Numbered from the stretch's first letter, positions 7,732 through 16,950 are shown. The stretch is 64,000 nt of DNA from an uncultured Lachnospiraceae bacterium (GCA_910586955.1 CAJUMM010000004.1:14039-78038), one strand, 5' to 3'. The notes: generated by a model not told the origin, from the sequence alone. A program made the numbers and translations.

Positions 7732-9720
7732 TTAAAATTCAAATACAGCCACTCCATAGGGGGGCAAATGATAGCCAAAGGAATAGGGGAAGCCGTCACA
7801 TTCGCTCTTTTCCGCTTTATAGACAAGGGCTTTCTCCCTGCCGCTTCCGCCGAACTCCGCCGCATCACTGTCCAGCACCATGCGGTACTGCTTCTTCTTC
7901 GGCACGCCTACCCGGTAGTCTTCCCTCTCCATAGGGGTGAAATTGCACACAAACAAAAGATTCCTCTTTCCCTTTTTGCTGTAGCGCACAAAGGAGAAAA
8001 TGCTCCGGTATCCGTCGTTGGCATTGATCCACTGGAATCCGGCCGGAAGGGTATCCTGCTCATACATGGCAGGGGTCTTCCGGTAGAGGTGAAGAAGGGC
8101 TTTCACATAACTCTGGATCTGCTGGTGCTTTTCCTCTCCCAGCAGATACCAATCCAGTTCCCTGGCCTCGCTCCACTCCTGAAGCTGTGCGAAATCCTGT
8201 CCCATAAACAACAGTTTTTTGCCCGGATGGCCAAACATAAAGGAATAAGCCACCTTCAGATTGGCAAATTTATCGTCATAGAGACCGGGCATTTTGTTAA
8301 TCATGGAACACTTCAAGTGCACTACCTCGTCATGGGACAGCACCAGAATATAGTTCTCACTGTAGGCATAAGTCATAGCGAAAGTCATAAGGTTGTGGGC
8401 TCCCTTGCGGAAATAGGGGTCCAGCTTCACATATTCCAGGAAATCGTTCATCCAGCCCATATTCCATTTAAAGGAAAATCCCAAACCATCCCGCTCCGGC
8501 TGATCCGTCACTTTCGGCCAGGCCGTAGACTCCTCCGCAATCATCAAAACGCCGGGATTTCGGCCCCGCAGGCAGGAATTCAGGTGTTTAAAGAACTCGA
8601 TAGCTTCCAGGTTCTTATTTCCGCCGTACTTGTTAGCCACCCACTGGCCGTCCTGTTTCCCATAATCCAGATAGAGCATGGAGGCCACGGCATCTACCCG
8701 CAGTCCGTCCACGTGGTACTGTTCCACCCAGAACAGGGCATTGGCAATGAGGAAATTCTTCACCTCATTCATTTCATAGTTAAATATCTTCGTTCCCCAG
8801 TCCGGATGCTCTCCCTTTCTGGGATCCGGATACTCAAACAGCGGCTGTCCGTCAAATTCCGCAAGTCCATGGGCATCCCGGGGAAAATGTGCCGGTACCC
8901 AGTCCAGAATCACCCCGATCTTATTCCGGTGCAGATAATTAATCAGATACATAAAATCCTGAGGACTTCCATGTCTGGAGGTGGGAGCATAATATCCGGT
9001 GACCTGGTATCCCCAGGAACCGTCAAAAGGATGCTCCGCAATGCCCATAAGCTCCACATGGGTATACCCCATATCCTTCACATACTCCGTCAAGGCCGGA
9101 GCCAGTTCCCGGTAATTATAGTATCCGTCCTCGTCCGGCCCGTGGGGATGCTTCTTCCAGGAACCGGGATGGACTTCATAGATAGCCATGGGTTCTTCAT
9201 TGGCCTTCCGTGTCCGGCGCTTCTCCAGCCAGGCAGCATCGCTCCATTTAAAGCTGCCGATGTCCGCCACCTTAGAGGCCGTGCCCGGCCGCAGTTCCGC
9301 TGCGGAAGCAAAGGGATCCGCTTTATAGAGAAGCCTGTGATCTTCCGTCTCAATCAGGTATTTATAAAGGCAGTCCGTTTCCACTCCCGGTATAAACAGC
9401 TCATAAATCCCCAAAGGCTCCAGACGCTTCATCTCACTGCTTTCGGGATCCCAGCCGTTAAACTCCCCGATCACATGGACCTTTCGGGCATGGGGTGCCC
9501 AGACTGCAAAATATACCCCTCTGCGTCCCTGGTACTTTGTAGGATGGGCCCCCAGCTTCTTGAAAATATCATAGTGGGTTCCCTGGCCAAATAGATACTG
9601 ATCCATCTCCGTCACAAAACACGCCGGGCGCTCATCCGCCTGCACCCGTTCTACACGCTGCACCTGTTGCTGCTTCTTGCTTTTTGGTTTTCCGCTCTTT
9701 TGTTTCTTTGTCTCTCCCAT
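7732..9720 (-). CDS. glgB: 1,4-alpha-glucan branching enzyme
   Basis: 662 residues. Forms alpha-1,6 branches in glycogen. A Lys/Gln-rich N-terminal tail of ~30 residues is followed by a CBM48-type domain (GVYFAVWAPHARKVHVIGEF, in part, residues ~65-160) and the GH13 barrel. Nucleophile Asp343 in GLRVDAVASM and acid/base Glu396 in MIAEESTAWP are both present, spaced 53 residues apart as in E. coli GlgB. LSHDEVVH supplies the second conserved Asp. It lies four bases after the stop of the amylase gene, so it belongs to the tetR-amylase-glgB operon. No glycogen synthase or ADP-glucose pyrophosphorylase gene is in the window. Confidence 0.96.
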   Translation of the reverse strand: MGETKKQKSGKPKSKKQQQVQRVERVQADERPACFVTEMDQYLFGQGTHYDIFKKLGAHPTKYQGRRGVYFAVWAPHARKVHVIGEFNGWDPESSEMKRLEPLGIYELFIPGVETDCLYKYLIETEDHRLLYKADPFASAAELRPGTASKVADIGSFKWSDAAWLEKRRTRKANEEPMAIYEVHPGSWKKHPHGPDEDGYYNYRELAPALTEYVKDMGYTHVELMGIAEHPFDGSWGYQVTGYYAPTSRHGSPQDFMYLINYLHRNKIGVILDWVPAHFPRDAHGLAEFDGQPLFEYPDPRKGEHPDWGTKIFNYEMNEVKNFLIANALFWVEQYHVDGLRVDAVASMLYLDYGKQDGQWVANKYGGNKNLEAIEFFKHLNSCLRGRNPGVLMIAEESTAWPKVTDQPERDGLGFSFKWNMGWMNDFLEYVKLDPYFRKGAHNLMTFAMTYAYSENYILVLSHDEVVHLKCSMINKMPGLYDDKFANLKVAYSFMFGHPGKKLLFMGQDFAQLQEWSEARELDWYLLGEEKHQQIQSYVKALLHLYRKTPAMYEQDTLPAGFQWINANDGYRSIFSFVRYSKKGKRNLLFVCNFTPMEREDYRVGVPKKKQYRMVLDSDAAEFGGSGREKALVYKAEKSECDGFPYSFGYHLPPYGVAVFEF

Positions 9721-9724
9721 AAAC

Positions 9725-11083
9725 TCACCCCTGTTTTATTCTGAAGACCGCACTCCCATGGGCGGGTACTTCCCAAATCAGTTTTCCGCCTTCCAGCGGA
9801 ACCTCTCTTCCGGTCAGGATCTCCTGGGCTCCCGAACCTCCGGCCGGACACGGGATCTCCATCCGTGCCGCTCCCTCGTCGTTGTTCACGGCTACCGCCA
9901 CGGCCTCCTGGTTCCGGATCCTGGCGAAAGCATACTGGCGGTTGGTCAGGCACAGTTCCCGGTATGTGCCGTGCACCAGGGCCTCCGTCTCCTTCCGAAG
10001 CTTTGAAAGCCGAATCAGCAGGTTTTTAAGCTCCGGATGAGGCGGCTGTTTCTCCAATTCCTCCAAACTCAGGCACGGCCGGAGGAAATCGTCGTTGGCC
10101 CCCTCTTTCTTCCCCTCTACTCCCCACTCGCTTCCGTAATAAACAGAAGGGATTCCCGGCAGGGTATAGAGAAGCGTATAAACCGGAAGCAAATCTGCCG
10201 GCTCCCGCAGCTTATTTACAATCCGGTCCACATCATGATTGTCTACAAAGGAGTACAGCCGGCGGCCCCGGTAGATACCTCCGTTCTCATCGAACTGTCT
10301 CCGTATAGTATGGGCAATCTCAAAATAATTATGGTCATTATGCCCGGAATACAAGCCTTTATGCAGCTCATAGTTGGTGACGGAATGAAGCATGTCGTCC
10401 CCGGTCCACCGGGCATAATCCCCGTGAATCACCTCTCCCATCAGCCAGAAATCTTCTTTCTTCTCTAAGGCCACTCTGCGCAGATCCCGCATAAAATTAA
10501 ATTCCAGACAGTCCGCACAATCCAGACGGATACCGTCTATATCAAACTCGTCAATCCAGAAGCGCACCGTATCAAACAAATACTGGCGCACGCCTTCGTC
10601 GTAGAGATTCAAATTGGCAAGCTCAAAACAGTTCCGCCATGCCTTATAATAAAATCCGTCATTGTAATGGGTATTGCCCCCAAAGTTTACATCCTGGTAC
10701 CACCAGCGGTAAGAAGACTGTTCCCGCTTTTCCTTCAGATCCTGAAAAGCAAAAAACTCCCGGCCCGTGTGATTAAATACGCCGTCCACTACCACCCGGA
10801 TCCCCCTGTCATGGCAAAGCTTTGTAAAGCGCCGGAAGTCCTCATTGTCCCCCAGCCTCCGGTCCACCACCCTGTAATCCCTGGTATCATATCCGTGGCT
10901 GCCGGATTCAAACAGCGGCCCGATATAGACGGCAGAAAACCCGTATTCCTCCATATGGGCAATCCACGGCTCCAAATCCCGAAGACGGTGAACCACCGTT
11001 TCCTCCGTATTGTATTTCGGCGCTCCCGTCAATCCCAGCGGATAAATGTGATAAAAAACCGCCTCTTCATACCATTTTGACAC
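9725..11083 (-). CDS. GH13 alpha-amylase family glycosidase
   Basis: 452 residues from GTG 11083 (AAGGAGGA upstream). No signal peptide, so it acts in the cytosol on maltodextrins or glycogen-derived glucans. GH13 motifs in order: VVVDGVFNHTG, DGIRLDCAD (nucleophile Asp188), GEVIHG (acid/base Glu217), FVDNHDVDR. The protein lacks the starch-binding or N-terminal domain of neopullulanases and is shorter than most amylases. Exact bond specificity cannot be read. Middle gene of the TetR-controlled operon with glgB. Confidence 0.92.
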   Translation of the reverse strand: MSKWYEEAVFYHIYPLGLTGAPKYNTEETVVHRLRDLEPWIAHMEEYGFSAVYIGPLFESGSHGYDTRDYRVVDRRLGDNEDFRRFTKLCHDRGIRVVVDGVFNHTGREFFAFQDLKEKREQSSYRWWYQDVNFGGNTHYNDGFYYKAWRNCFELANLNLYDEGVRQYLFDTVRFWIDEFDIDGIRLDCADCLEFNFMRDLRRVALEKKEDFWLMGEVIHGDYARWTGDDMLHSVTNYELHKGLYSGHNDHNYFEIAHTIRRQFDENGGIYRGRRLYSFVDNHDVDRIVNKLREPADLLPVYTLLYTLPGIPSVYYGSEWGVEGKKEGANDDFLRPCLSLEELEKQPPHPELKNLLIRLSKLRKETEALVHGTYRELCLTNRQYAFARIRNQEAVAVAVNNDEGAARMEIPCPAGGSGAQEILTGREVPLEGGKLIWEVPAHGSAVFRIKQG

Positions 11084-11101
11084 TGTGATTCCTCCTTAAC
11101 T

Positions 11102-11680
11102 CTACGAATATATTCCGTGCATAAACTGGTGCACCAGGGAATCTATCTCCTCCTGCTCCACCCGGATCCGCTCTTCGCTTTCCACCTCAAACTTCATCAG
11201 GATTTCATAGAAAACCAATCCCATAAATCCCAGGGAAAACTGCCTCTGCCTGCCCCGCATATTTCCCAGCAGATCCGAAGCTGACAGGAAAATCTGCTCC
11301 GTCTCCTGCTGCAGGCAGATAGCCAGGGGCCGGACCGCCCGGTAGGATTCATTTTCCCGGGCTGAGTGGTAGAGAGCCATAAACAGCCGGTAAAACTCCG
11401 GCTCCCGCTGGGCGAACCGCATCAGTACGCCGGCCGCACTGCAGAGCGTGTTTTTCAGATCCCCCATATAGGCACAGGCCTGATGGTACTGCTCCAGGAA
11501 AGAACCGCCCCGGCTCTCCAAAAGCTGTTCCAGCAGACCGTATTTACTTTTAAAATAGTAGTACAGCGTCGGCTTTGTGACTCCGGATTTCTCTGCAATT
11601 TCCTGAACCCCCACCGCATCATAACCCCTGGTGTAGAAGAGAGCCAGGGCAGTCTCCAGAATCTGTTCCCTGTTGTCCAT
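11102..11680 (-). CDS. TetR family repressor of the amylase-glgB operon
   Basis: 192 residues from ATG 11680 (MDNREQILETALALFYTRGY). The upstream in-frame starts are rejected because the predicted transcription start (about 11693) lies between them and this ATG, and AGGTGGAGGA sits just before it. Helix-turn-helix VQEIAEKSGVTKPTLYYYF at about residues 25-45. The C-terminal ligand domain is variable. It is followed after 18 bases by the amylase gene. The inducer is presumably a sugar or sugar phosphate, which is inference. Confidence 0.9.
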   Translation of the reverse strand: MDNREQILETALALFYTRGYDAVGVQEIAEKSGVTKPTLYYYFKSKYGLLEQLLESRGGSFLEQYHQACAYMGDLKNTLCSAAGVLMRFAQREPEFYRLFMALYHSARENESYRAVRPLAICLQQETEQIFLSASDLLGNMRGRQRQFSLGFMGLVFYEILMKFEVESEERIRVEQEEIDSLVHQFMHGIYS

Positions 11681-11698
11681 GCAATGTTCCTCCACCTT

Positions 11699-11728
11699 CA
11701 TTCTATACCGCTCGGTATAGAATGTCAA
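11699..11728 (-). promoter_or_regulatory. tetR-amylase-glgB promoter with embedded operator
   Basis: Minus-strand promoter TTGACA (11723-11728), 17-base spacer, TAGAAT (11700-11705). A perfect inverted repeat CATTCTATACC-GCTC-GGTATAGAATG (11699-11724, 11-bp arms) covers the spacer and the -10, the classic layout for TetR autorepression. Confidence 0.85.
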
Positions 11729-11747
11729 GCGCCTGTTCCCAGGGTAT

Positions 11748-11776
11748 TTGACTTTTCTCCCGGCAAATTTTATAAT
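11748..11776 (+). promoter_or_regulatory. Promoter of the PfkB-type kinase
   Basis: TTGACT (11748-11753), 17-base spacer, TATAAT (11771-11776). It diverges from the TetR promoter, 20 bases beyond its -35. The TetR operator lies upstream of this promoter and might also influence it. Confidence 0.8.
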
Positions 11777-11836
11777 GAAAGTACAGCCGTCCAAAACAGA
11801 CGGCTGGAAAAATATGCGCCAAGGAGGCTGCCTCTT

Positions 11837-12769
11837 ATGATTCTCACGGTCACATTAAATCCCTGTATCGACAAAACCATTTATCTGGACCGTCTTACCG
11901 TCGGCTCCTATAACCGGGTCCGCAGTACCCGGAGCGATCTGGCCGGAAAAGGCCTCAATGTAAGCATCGTACTGAAAAACCTCAAAGAGGACACTCTCTG
12001 CACAGGTTTTAATTTCACGGAAAACGGCCGGCTCCTGGAAGAACTCCTGGATACCCAGGGCGTGGCTCACCAGTTTATCCGTGCCGAGGGGGCCATCCGC
12101 ACCAATATTAAACTTTTCGACACCTCCTGCCAGGTAATGACAGAAGTAAACGAAGCCGGTCCAAAGGTTCCTCCCCAGGCAGTGGAACAGCTTCTCCAAA
12201 TGGCAGATTCCCTTTTGGAGCATACGGATCTCCTGGTAATGAGCGGCAGCGTTCCTCCCGGAGTACCGGCTGACATCTATCAGCGCCTGATCCGTATGGC
12301 CCACGAAAAACAGGTGAAGTCCATCCTGGACGCCTCCGGGGAACCTTTCCTTCTGGGCCTTCAGGAAAAACCTTATCTCATAAAACCGAATACACTGGAA
12401 TTTGAACAGGCCTTTCACACCCCTATAGGTCCTGATTCCATTCCTATAGATACCATTCAAAACATTCTGAATGGCGGCGTCTCCCGCATATGTATTTCCA
12501 TGGGTGAGGAAGGCGCACTATTTGCCGACAGGGAACATATTTACCGGGCACAGCCCCTTTCCCTGAAGCCTCAGGGACTCACCGGAGCCGGGGACTCCAT
12601 GGTGGCCGGTATCTGCTATGCCATCCGAAAGAATCTCAGCACAGATCAGATGCTGCGCTGGGCTATGGCGGCCGCAGGCGGTTCCATCCAAAAACCCGGC
12701 ACCATCCTGGCAGGGGATGAGGATATCCGGGAGCTTCTTCCCCTGGTGGAAGTCGAACAGATCCGCTAA
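11837..12769 (+). CDS. PfkB-family sugar-phosphate kinase (1-phosphofructokinase/tagatose-6-phosphate kinase type)
   Basis: 310 residues from ATG 11837 (AAGGAGG upstream, ATG 61 bases after the -10). MILTVTLNPCIDKT is the typical opening of FruK/LacC-type kinases. Substrate-loop GKGLNVS and C-terminal GLTGAGDSMVAG with catalytic Asp are both present. It would phosphorylate fructose-1-phosphate or tagatose-6-phosphate. No fructose PTS gene adjoins to decide which. It stands alone between its own promoter and terminator. Confidence 0.9.
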   Translation: MILTVTLNPCIDKTIYLDRLTVGSYNRVRSTRSDLAGKGLNVSIVLKNLKEDTLCTGFNFTENGRLLEELLDTQGVAHQFIRAEGAIRTNIKLFDTSCQVMTEVNEAGPKVPPQAVEQLLQMADSLLEHTDLLVMSGSVPPGVPADIYQRLIRMAHEKQVKSILDASGEPFLLGLQEKPYLIKPNTLEFEQAFHTPIGPDSIPIDTIQNILNGGVSRICISMGEEGALFADREHIYRAQPLSLKPQGLTGAGDSMVAGICYAIRKNLSTDQMLRWAMAAAGGSIQKPGTILAGDEDIRELLPLVEVEQIR

Positions 12770-12774
12770 GCAAA

Positions 12775-12818
12775 CAGGGCCGGGAACGCTTTTCTGCGTT
12801 CTTCCGGCCCTGCTTTTT
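12775..12818 (+). terminator. Terminator of the PfkB-type kinase
   Basis: CAGGGCCGG / CCGGCCCTG outer stem with an inner ACGC/GCGT stem, then TTTTT at 12814. The PTS operon converges on it from the right and may also use it. Confidence 0.85.
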
Positions 12819-12820
12819 CC

Positions 12821-13129
12821 TTATACCCGATTAAGCAGTGCAATGATAGTTTCTGCCAAATCACCGATAATCTCTGCGCCGCCTAAAATGCTTTCCGCAT
12901 GTACCAGCAGCAATCCTACGTCCAGATTTCCTTCCGCATCCATCTGCAAAGCATCCTGATGAGCCGAAGACGCCTGGCAGAAAGCTTCTCTTCCCTCTTT
13001 CAGCGCCTCTTCATAGGGTTCTTTCTGCTTTGCATACTCAATGGCTTCCAGGTAACAGCTTTTTGCCGTCCCTGCGGCGGAAATAATCTGGAAACAAACA
13101 TTCTCATATTTCTCTTTGTCCTTCATCAT
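12821..13129 (-). CDS. PTS lactose/cellobiose-type EIIA
   Basis: 102 residues, all helical, of the LacF/ChbA type. Phosphorylated His77 sits in LLLVHAESIL. It passes phosphate from HPr to EIIB. The start overlaps the EIIB stop in an ATGA, so the two are translationally coupled. Last gene of the GH4-EIIC-RpiR-EIIB-EIIA operon. Confidence 0.93.
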   Translation of the reverse strand: MMKDKEKYENVCFQIISAAGTAKSCYLEAIEYAKQKEPYEEALKEGREAFCQASSAHQDALQMDAEGNLDVGLLLVHAESILGGAEIIGDLAETIIALLNRV

Positions 13130-13425
13130 TCCCCCAGCAGCCCTAAAATCTGCTCAAACACTTTTTCTCCGTCTATAGCTCCATAAGACTGCATATCAAT
13201 GGCAGCCACCGGCTTCCCTCCTGCCTGCCCCTTTACCTTATTCAGCATATAGCGGACCTGAGGCCCAAGAAGAATCACATCTGCCTCACCCATATCTTCC
13301 TCCGCCCGGGCAATGGCTGTCGCATGAATATCAATTTCATAATTCCGGTTCCCGGCAGCCTGCCTTATCCGGTCGCAGAGTACGGCCGTAGATGCTCCCT
13401 GGGAACAAATCAACAATACCTTCAT
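13126..13425 (-). CDS. PTS lactose/cellobiose-type EIIB
   Basis: 99 residues from ATG 13425 (MKVLLICSQGASTAVL). The longer in-frame start within the rpiR gene is not expected. Phosphocysteine Cys7 is in the CSQGAS loop. The VILLGPQVRYML segment is typical of ChbB/CelA. It transfers phosphate from EIIA to the incoming sugar. Confidence 0.93.
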   Translation of the reverse strand: MKVLLICSQGASTAVLCDRIRQAAGNRNYEIDIHATAIARAEEDMGEADVILLGPQVRYMLNKVKGQAGGKPVAAIDMQSYGAIDGEKVFEQILGLLGE

Positions 13426-13432
13426 GATTCCT

Positions 13433-14161
13433 TCACCCCCTTTCCCTGCACAGACTTGAAATAATTGCCACAATACTTTCCATAACAATCAGAGTATTTC
13501 CGATAAAATAGTTGGGCGCAAATTCATTTGCCGCCTTCCTGCTGTTCCGTTTGATAATAATGTGGTTGGGCACAATCCTGCAGATACTGCTCTCTTCCCT
13601 GGAGGAAATCACATACATCCGGCAGTTGCTCTTCCTGCAGCGTTCCGCAATAAACGTCAGATCGTAGGTCTCCCCGTTTTCACTGACAAAAATCATCAGA
13701 TAGGGTTTCTCTGCCACGAAATCCAGGGGACTCTTCTGGGTAGTCACAAAGTCAAGCTCCTCCAGCTTTTCCTCCATATACGTAGCCGGAATCCTGGAAT
13801 ATCCAATGCCCAGGATATGAATGCGGTGATACCGGCCCGACATAATGTCGCTGATCAGCTCGTCAATCTTCAACATTCCCGTGCGGCTGATCAGAATGGA
13901 AGTCAGCACATCCTTAAATTCAAAATTTAAAACGTCCGTCCTCTCGTTCTTCAAGGAAATCATCATATCGCCGTAGCCCAGATAGCCAAGCTTCTGGGCC
14001 AAACGCACCACACTGGCCGTGGAAACATAGGCAGCCTTGGCAATCTGCCTCACAGTGGCTTTGTACTCTTTGTTGTCAATACACCTCATGATTTCCCGGA
14101 AAATCCGTATCTCATTTTCATTCAGGTTATTCCGTCTTACCGCCTCGTCCACATTCATCAT
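13433..14161 (-). CDS. RpiR/MurR family regulator of the PTS operon
   Basis: 242 residues: N-terminal RpiR helix-turn-helix (KATVRQIAKAAYVSTASVVRL, in part, about residues 35-60) and a SIS sugar-phosphate-binding domain (HILGIGYSRIPATY onward; VISSREESS). It lies within the operon between EIIC and EIIB, which suggests it senses the phosphorylated product. A likely binding site is ATGTTACA-N5-TGTAACAT upstream of the operon promoter. Confidence 0.9.
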   Translation of the reverse strand: MMNVDEAVRRNNLNENEIRIFREIMRCIDNKEYKATVRQIAKAAYVSTASVVRLAQKLGYLGYGDMMISLKNERTDVLNFEFKDVLTSILISRTGMLKIDELISDIMSGRYHRIHILGIGYSRIPATYMEEKLEELDFVTTQKSPLDFVAEKPYLMIFVSENGETYDLTFIAERCRKSNCRMYVISSREESSICRIVPNHIIIKRNSRKAANEFAPNYFIGNTLIVMESIVAIISSLCRERG

Positions 14162-14183
14162 TCATCCCGGTCCTTTGCCGTAT

Positions 14184-15461
14184 CTATTGCGCCTGCTCCT
14201 CTTCCACATATTTTTTATCCAGCGCCTTGATAAACGGATAGTAAATCACACCGGACACTGCCAGCACCACCAGCTGAAGCAGGCCCCCCAGCCAGCTGTT
14301 ACACATCATCCATCCGCCGAAGGGTGCCGGCATGGTCCAGGGAACCGTAACTCCCGTGGGGTAGGGAACAATCCCAAAATACATGGCCCCGAAAGAAATC
14401 AGAACAGTCACCATAGGCGCCAGGAAAAACGGAATAATCATAACCGGATTCATAACCAGCGGAAGACCGAAAATCACCGGCTCATTCACGTTAAACACAC
14501 CCGGTATAATAGAAAGTTTTCCCACCTTTTTGATCCGCTCCGATTTACAGAGAAACGCCATCTCAACACAGAGGGGAAGCGTAATGCCGGTTCCTGTCAG
14601 ACAGATAATCATATTCGCAAAATCCTGGGTAGCGATGTAGGGCCTTGCCGCCAAAGCGCTGGACGCAAACACCTCAAAATTTGCCGCCCGGGCCGCATAC
14701 CACAGAGGCTGTGCCACAGTAGAAACCAGCTCCGTTCCGTGAATTCCGAACAGCCAGAAGAAAGAATTCAGGAAGGTAAATATAATCGTGCCAAAAAGGG
14801 AGGTCCCCACATTCGTCAGCGGTGCCTGCAGAAGGCTGTATACCAGATTGGATGCCGTCCCATAAGGAGTCGCCGCAATGATATACCGGATAATCAAAAA
14901 CACGATGCCGGAGATAACTGCCGGAACCAGAGCCGTAAACTGCTGGGACACAAATGCAGGCACGCTTTCCGGCATTTTAACCGTCAGGTTTTTCTTTTTA
15001 CATACCTTATAGATCTCTTCCGTAATGATGGCAACGATGATAACCAGAAACAATGCCTGGGCTCCCAGCCCGGAAACAGGAATACCGCCTTCTCCCGAGG
15101 GCAGCAAGATGAAATAGCTCATCAAGGCAATGGCCACATTGGGAACCGCATCCAGCTTGTCGAATTTCGCCAGCTGATAGGAAGTACCTACCAAAGCAAT
15201 GAGACCTGTAAGCCCCATGGTAGCCACATTGACTACAGACCAGTTCCACTCTCCCCAGACTGTTTCCCCAAAGATGGATACCATCAGATCCTGGTATGCC
15301 TGAATGGGAAGATCGCTGATTACGCAGGCAAACGCTCCCACCAGCAGCACCGGCATCGTCATCAATAAGCCAAACTGGATTGCAGACAGATATTTATTGC
15401 TCTGCACCCATTCAATTATGGGATATAATTTTTGTTCTATTTTCTCACTAAATTTCTCCAT
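14184..15461 (-). CDS. PTS lactose/cellobiose-type EIIC permease
   Basis: 425 residues with about ten membrane segments. The family pattern includes GVFNVNEPVIFGLPLVMNP (in part), with the Glu that contacts the sugar. Length matches CelB/ChbC (about 420-450). It starts behind GGAGG. It imports a disaccharide while EIIB phosphorylates it. The sugar is uncertain because the partner hydrolase looks alpha-specific. Confidence 0.93.
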   Translation of the reverse strand: MEKFSEKIEQKLYPIIEWVQSNKYLSAIQFGLLMTMPVLLVGAFACVISDLPIQAYQDLMVSIFGETVWGEWNWSVVNVATMGLTGLIALVGTSYQLAKFDKLDAVPNVAIALMSYFILLPSGEGGIPVSGLGAQALFLVIIVAIITEEIYKVCKKKNLTVKMPESVPAFVSQQFTALVPAVISGIVFLIIRYIIAATPYGTASNLVYSLLQAPLTNVGTSLFGTIIFTFLNSFFWLFGIHGTELVSTVAQPLWYAARAANFEVFASSALAARPYIATQDFANMIICLTGTGITLPLCVEMAFLCKSERIKKVGKLSIIPGVFNVNEPVIFGLPLVMNPVMIIPFFLAPMVTVLISFGAMYFGIVPYPTGVTVPWTMPAPFGGWMMCNSWLGGLLQLVVLAVSGVIYYPFIKALDKKYVEEEQAQ

Positions 15462-15491
15462 GTCAAGCCTCCTTTGTAAATTTTTTTATTT

Positions 15492-16895
15492 TCAGTGAAA
15501 TTCCGGCCAATAACCTTCATTTGCTTTCTTAAAATCCGCAATAATCTGCTTGGCCGCCTCCGCATCCCGGACAATACGGTTCTCCGTAAACGCCTGCAGC
15601 AGTTTCAGATCATCCTTCTCGAAAATAGCGTCCACCAGAAGTTTCTCGCAGGCAAACTGGTTTTCCAGAAGTCCTTTCTCAAACTGTGGTACTGTGCCGT
15701 AGCACAGGGGCATAATCTCCTGGCTTCCCACCAGACAGGTGGCCTCCAGCATCATCTCCGGATCCAGGTTGGGACAGATTCCGTCGTTCTTTACCATCAC
15801 AAGGGCAAACTCATGGGCATTATTGATGATAGAAAGGACAAGCTCCACCAGATAGGCGGCGTGAACATCATTGTATGCCATGCTGTCAACGGTCATATCC
15901 GCCACCACCTCTGTGGCAGGATCGATCTTTTGGCTGATATCATATTTCGTGCCTTTCATCCTGCCCAGGGCCGCAATTTCTTTGCAGAAAGAAAAGACAT
16001 TTTTCTCCCTTCCGCCGATAACCTCATCATACCGGGTATAATCCGCCCGGTAATGGCTGTAAGACTTATTGGGATACAGGTAGTATAAGTTGTAGGTATT
16101 CGGCAGGGAATAGGGAAAATCGCGGATCATCTCCAAGTGATTCAAAAAGGTGATCCCCCAGTGATCCGTTTCTCCCTGAATCTCATCCTCAAACTCCTTA
16201 TGAAGCCTTTCATAATTTGCCTGGATATATTCCAGCAGCTTCGGAAGCAGATCTTCCCCCGTCTTTTTATCTAAAAGCTTTGTGAACCATCCAAAATGGT
16301 TCAGCCCAAAATAGATCGGCTGTATCTCGCATCTCTTCTTCCCAATCAGAGGCAGATAGCGGTCCAGCACGGAAGTGGGCATATCACAGATATTAATAAT
16401 CTTTTTATCCTCCGGAAATACCCGCTTGGTAGCCTCCGCCACAATGGCGGCCGGATTGGAATAGTTGATAATCCAGGAATCCCCGGAATAGGTACGGATA
16501 TCCCGGATCAATTCTATCATCTGGGGAACGCTTCTTAAGCCGTAAGCAAGGCCGCCTGCCCCGCAGGTTTCCTGTCCGATACATCCGTAGCGGTAAGGAA
16601 TCTTCTCATCCTGGTTTCTTAACTCCATCCCCCCTGCCCGGATTTGAACGAAAGCAAAATCTATGTCACGGAAGGCTTCCTCCTTAGAGGTCGTGTAGCC
16701 AAATTCCACATCTTCACAGTATTCGGCAAATAAAACCTTTCCAAACTCTCCTACAATTTTCTGTCTTTCCTCCGCGCAGTCATACAGGACGACCTTTCTT
16801 AAGGGAAATGATTTCCTGATAATGCAGAGCAGCTCCAACATATCCGGGGTATAGGTGCTGCCTCCCCCGCAGATCACAACTGAATACTTCTTCAT
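15492..16895 (-). CDS. GH4 family 6-phospho-alpha-glucosidase-like enzyme
   Basis: 467 residues. Rossmann start ICGGGSTYTPDMLELL binds NAD. GQETCGAGGLAYGLRS and NYSNPAAIVAEAT match B. subtilis MalA/GlvA closely. Metal-ligand Cys170 lies in the motif C-D-M-P, characteristic of the alpha-specific members. Beta-specific GH4 enzymes such as CelF carry C-N-V/I-P. It needs NAD and a divalent metal and should cleave a 6-phospho-disaccharide in the cytosol. It heads the operon, 30 bases before the permease gene. The pairing with a Lac/Cel-type PTS is unusual. Confidence 0.88.
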   Translation of the reverse strand: MKKYSVVICGGGSTYTPDMLELLCIIRKSFPLRKVVLYDCAEERQKIVGEFGKVLFAEYCEDVEFGYTTSKEEAFRDIDFAFVQIRAGGMELRNQDEKIPYRYGCIGQETCGAGGLAYGLRSVPQMIELIRDIRTYSGDSWIINYSNPAAIVAEATKRVFPEDKKIINICDMPTSVLDRYLPLIGKKRCEIQPIYFGLNHFGWFTKLLDKKTGEDLLPKLLEYIQANYERLHKEFEDEIQGETDHWGITFLNHLEMIRDFPYSLPNTYNLYYLYPNKSYSHYRADYTRYDEVIGGREKNVFSFCKEIAALGRMKGTKYDISQKIDPATEVVADMTVDSMAYNDVHAAYLVELVLSIINNAHEFALVMVKNDGICPNLDPEMMLEATCLVGSQEIMPLCYGTVPQFEKGLLENQFACEKLLVDAIFEKDDLKLLQAFTENRIVRDAEAAKQIIADFKKANEGYWPEFH

Positions 16896-16950
16896 TACAG
16901 CTCTCCTTTTCCTTTTTTCAAAGAGTCACGCCGGCATTTGACTTTTCACC

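Noticed and set aside
7768..9594. 608-codon open frame on the plus strand
   Set aside because: It lies entirely opposite glgB, has no ribosome site, and its translation matches no family. It reflects codon bias of the real gene. The same applies to long frames opposite ptsG, valS, spoVAD, the EIIC gene and the metallophosphoesterase.
11681..11794. 38-residue N-terminal extension of the first TetR
   Set aside because: The predicted promoter and operator lie inside it.
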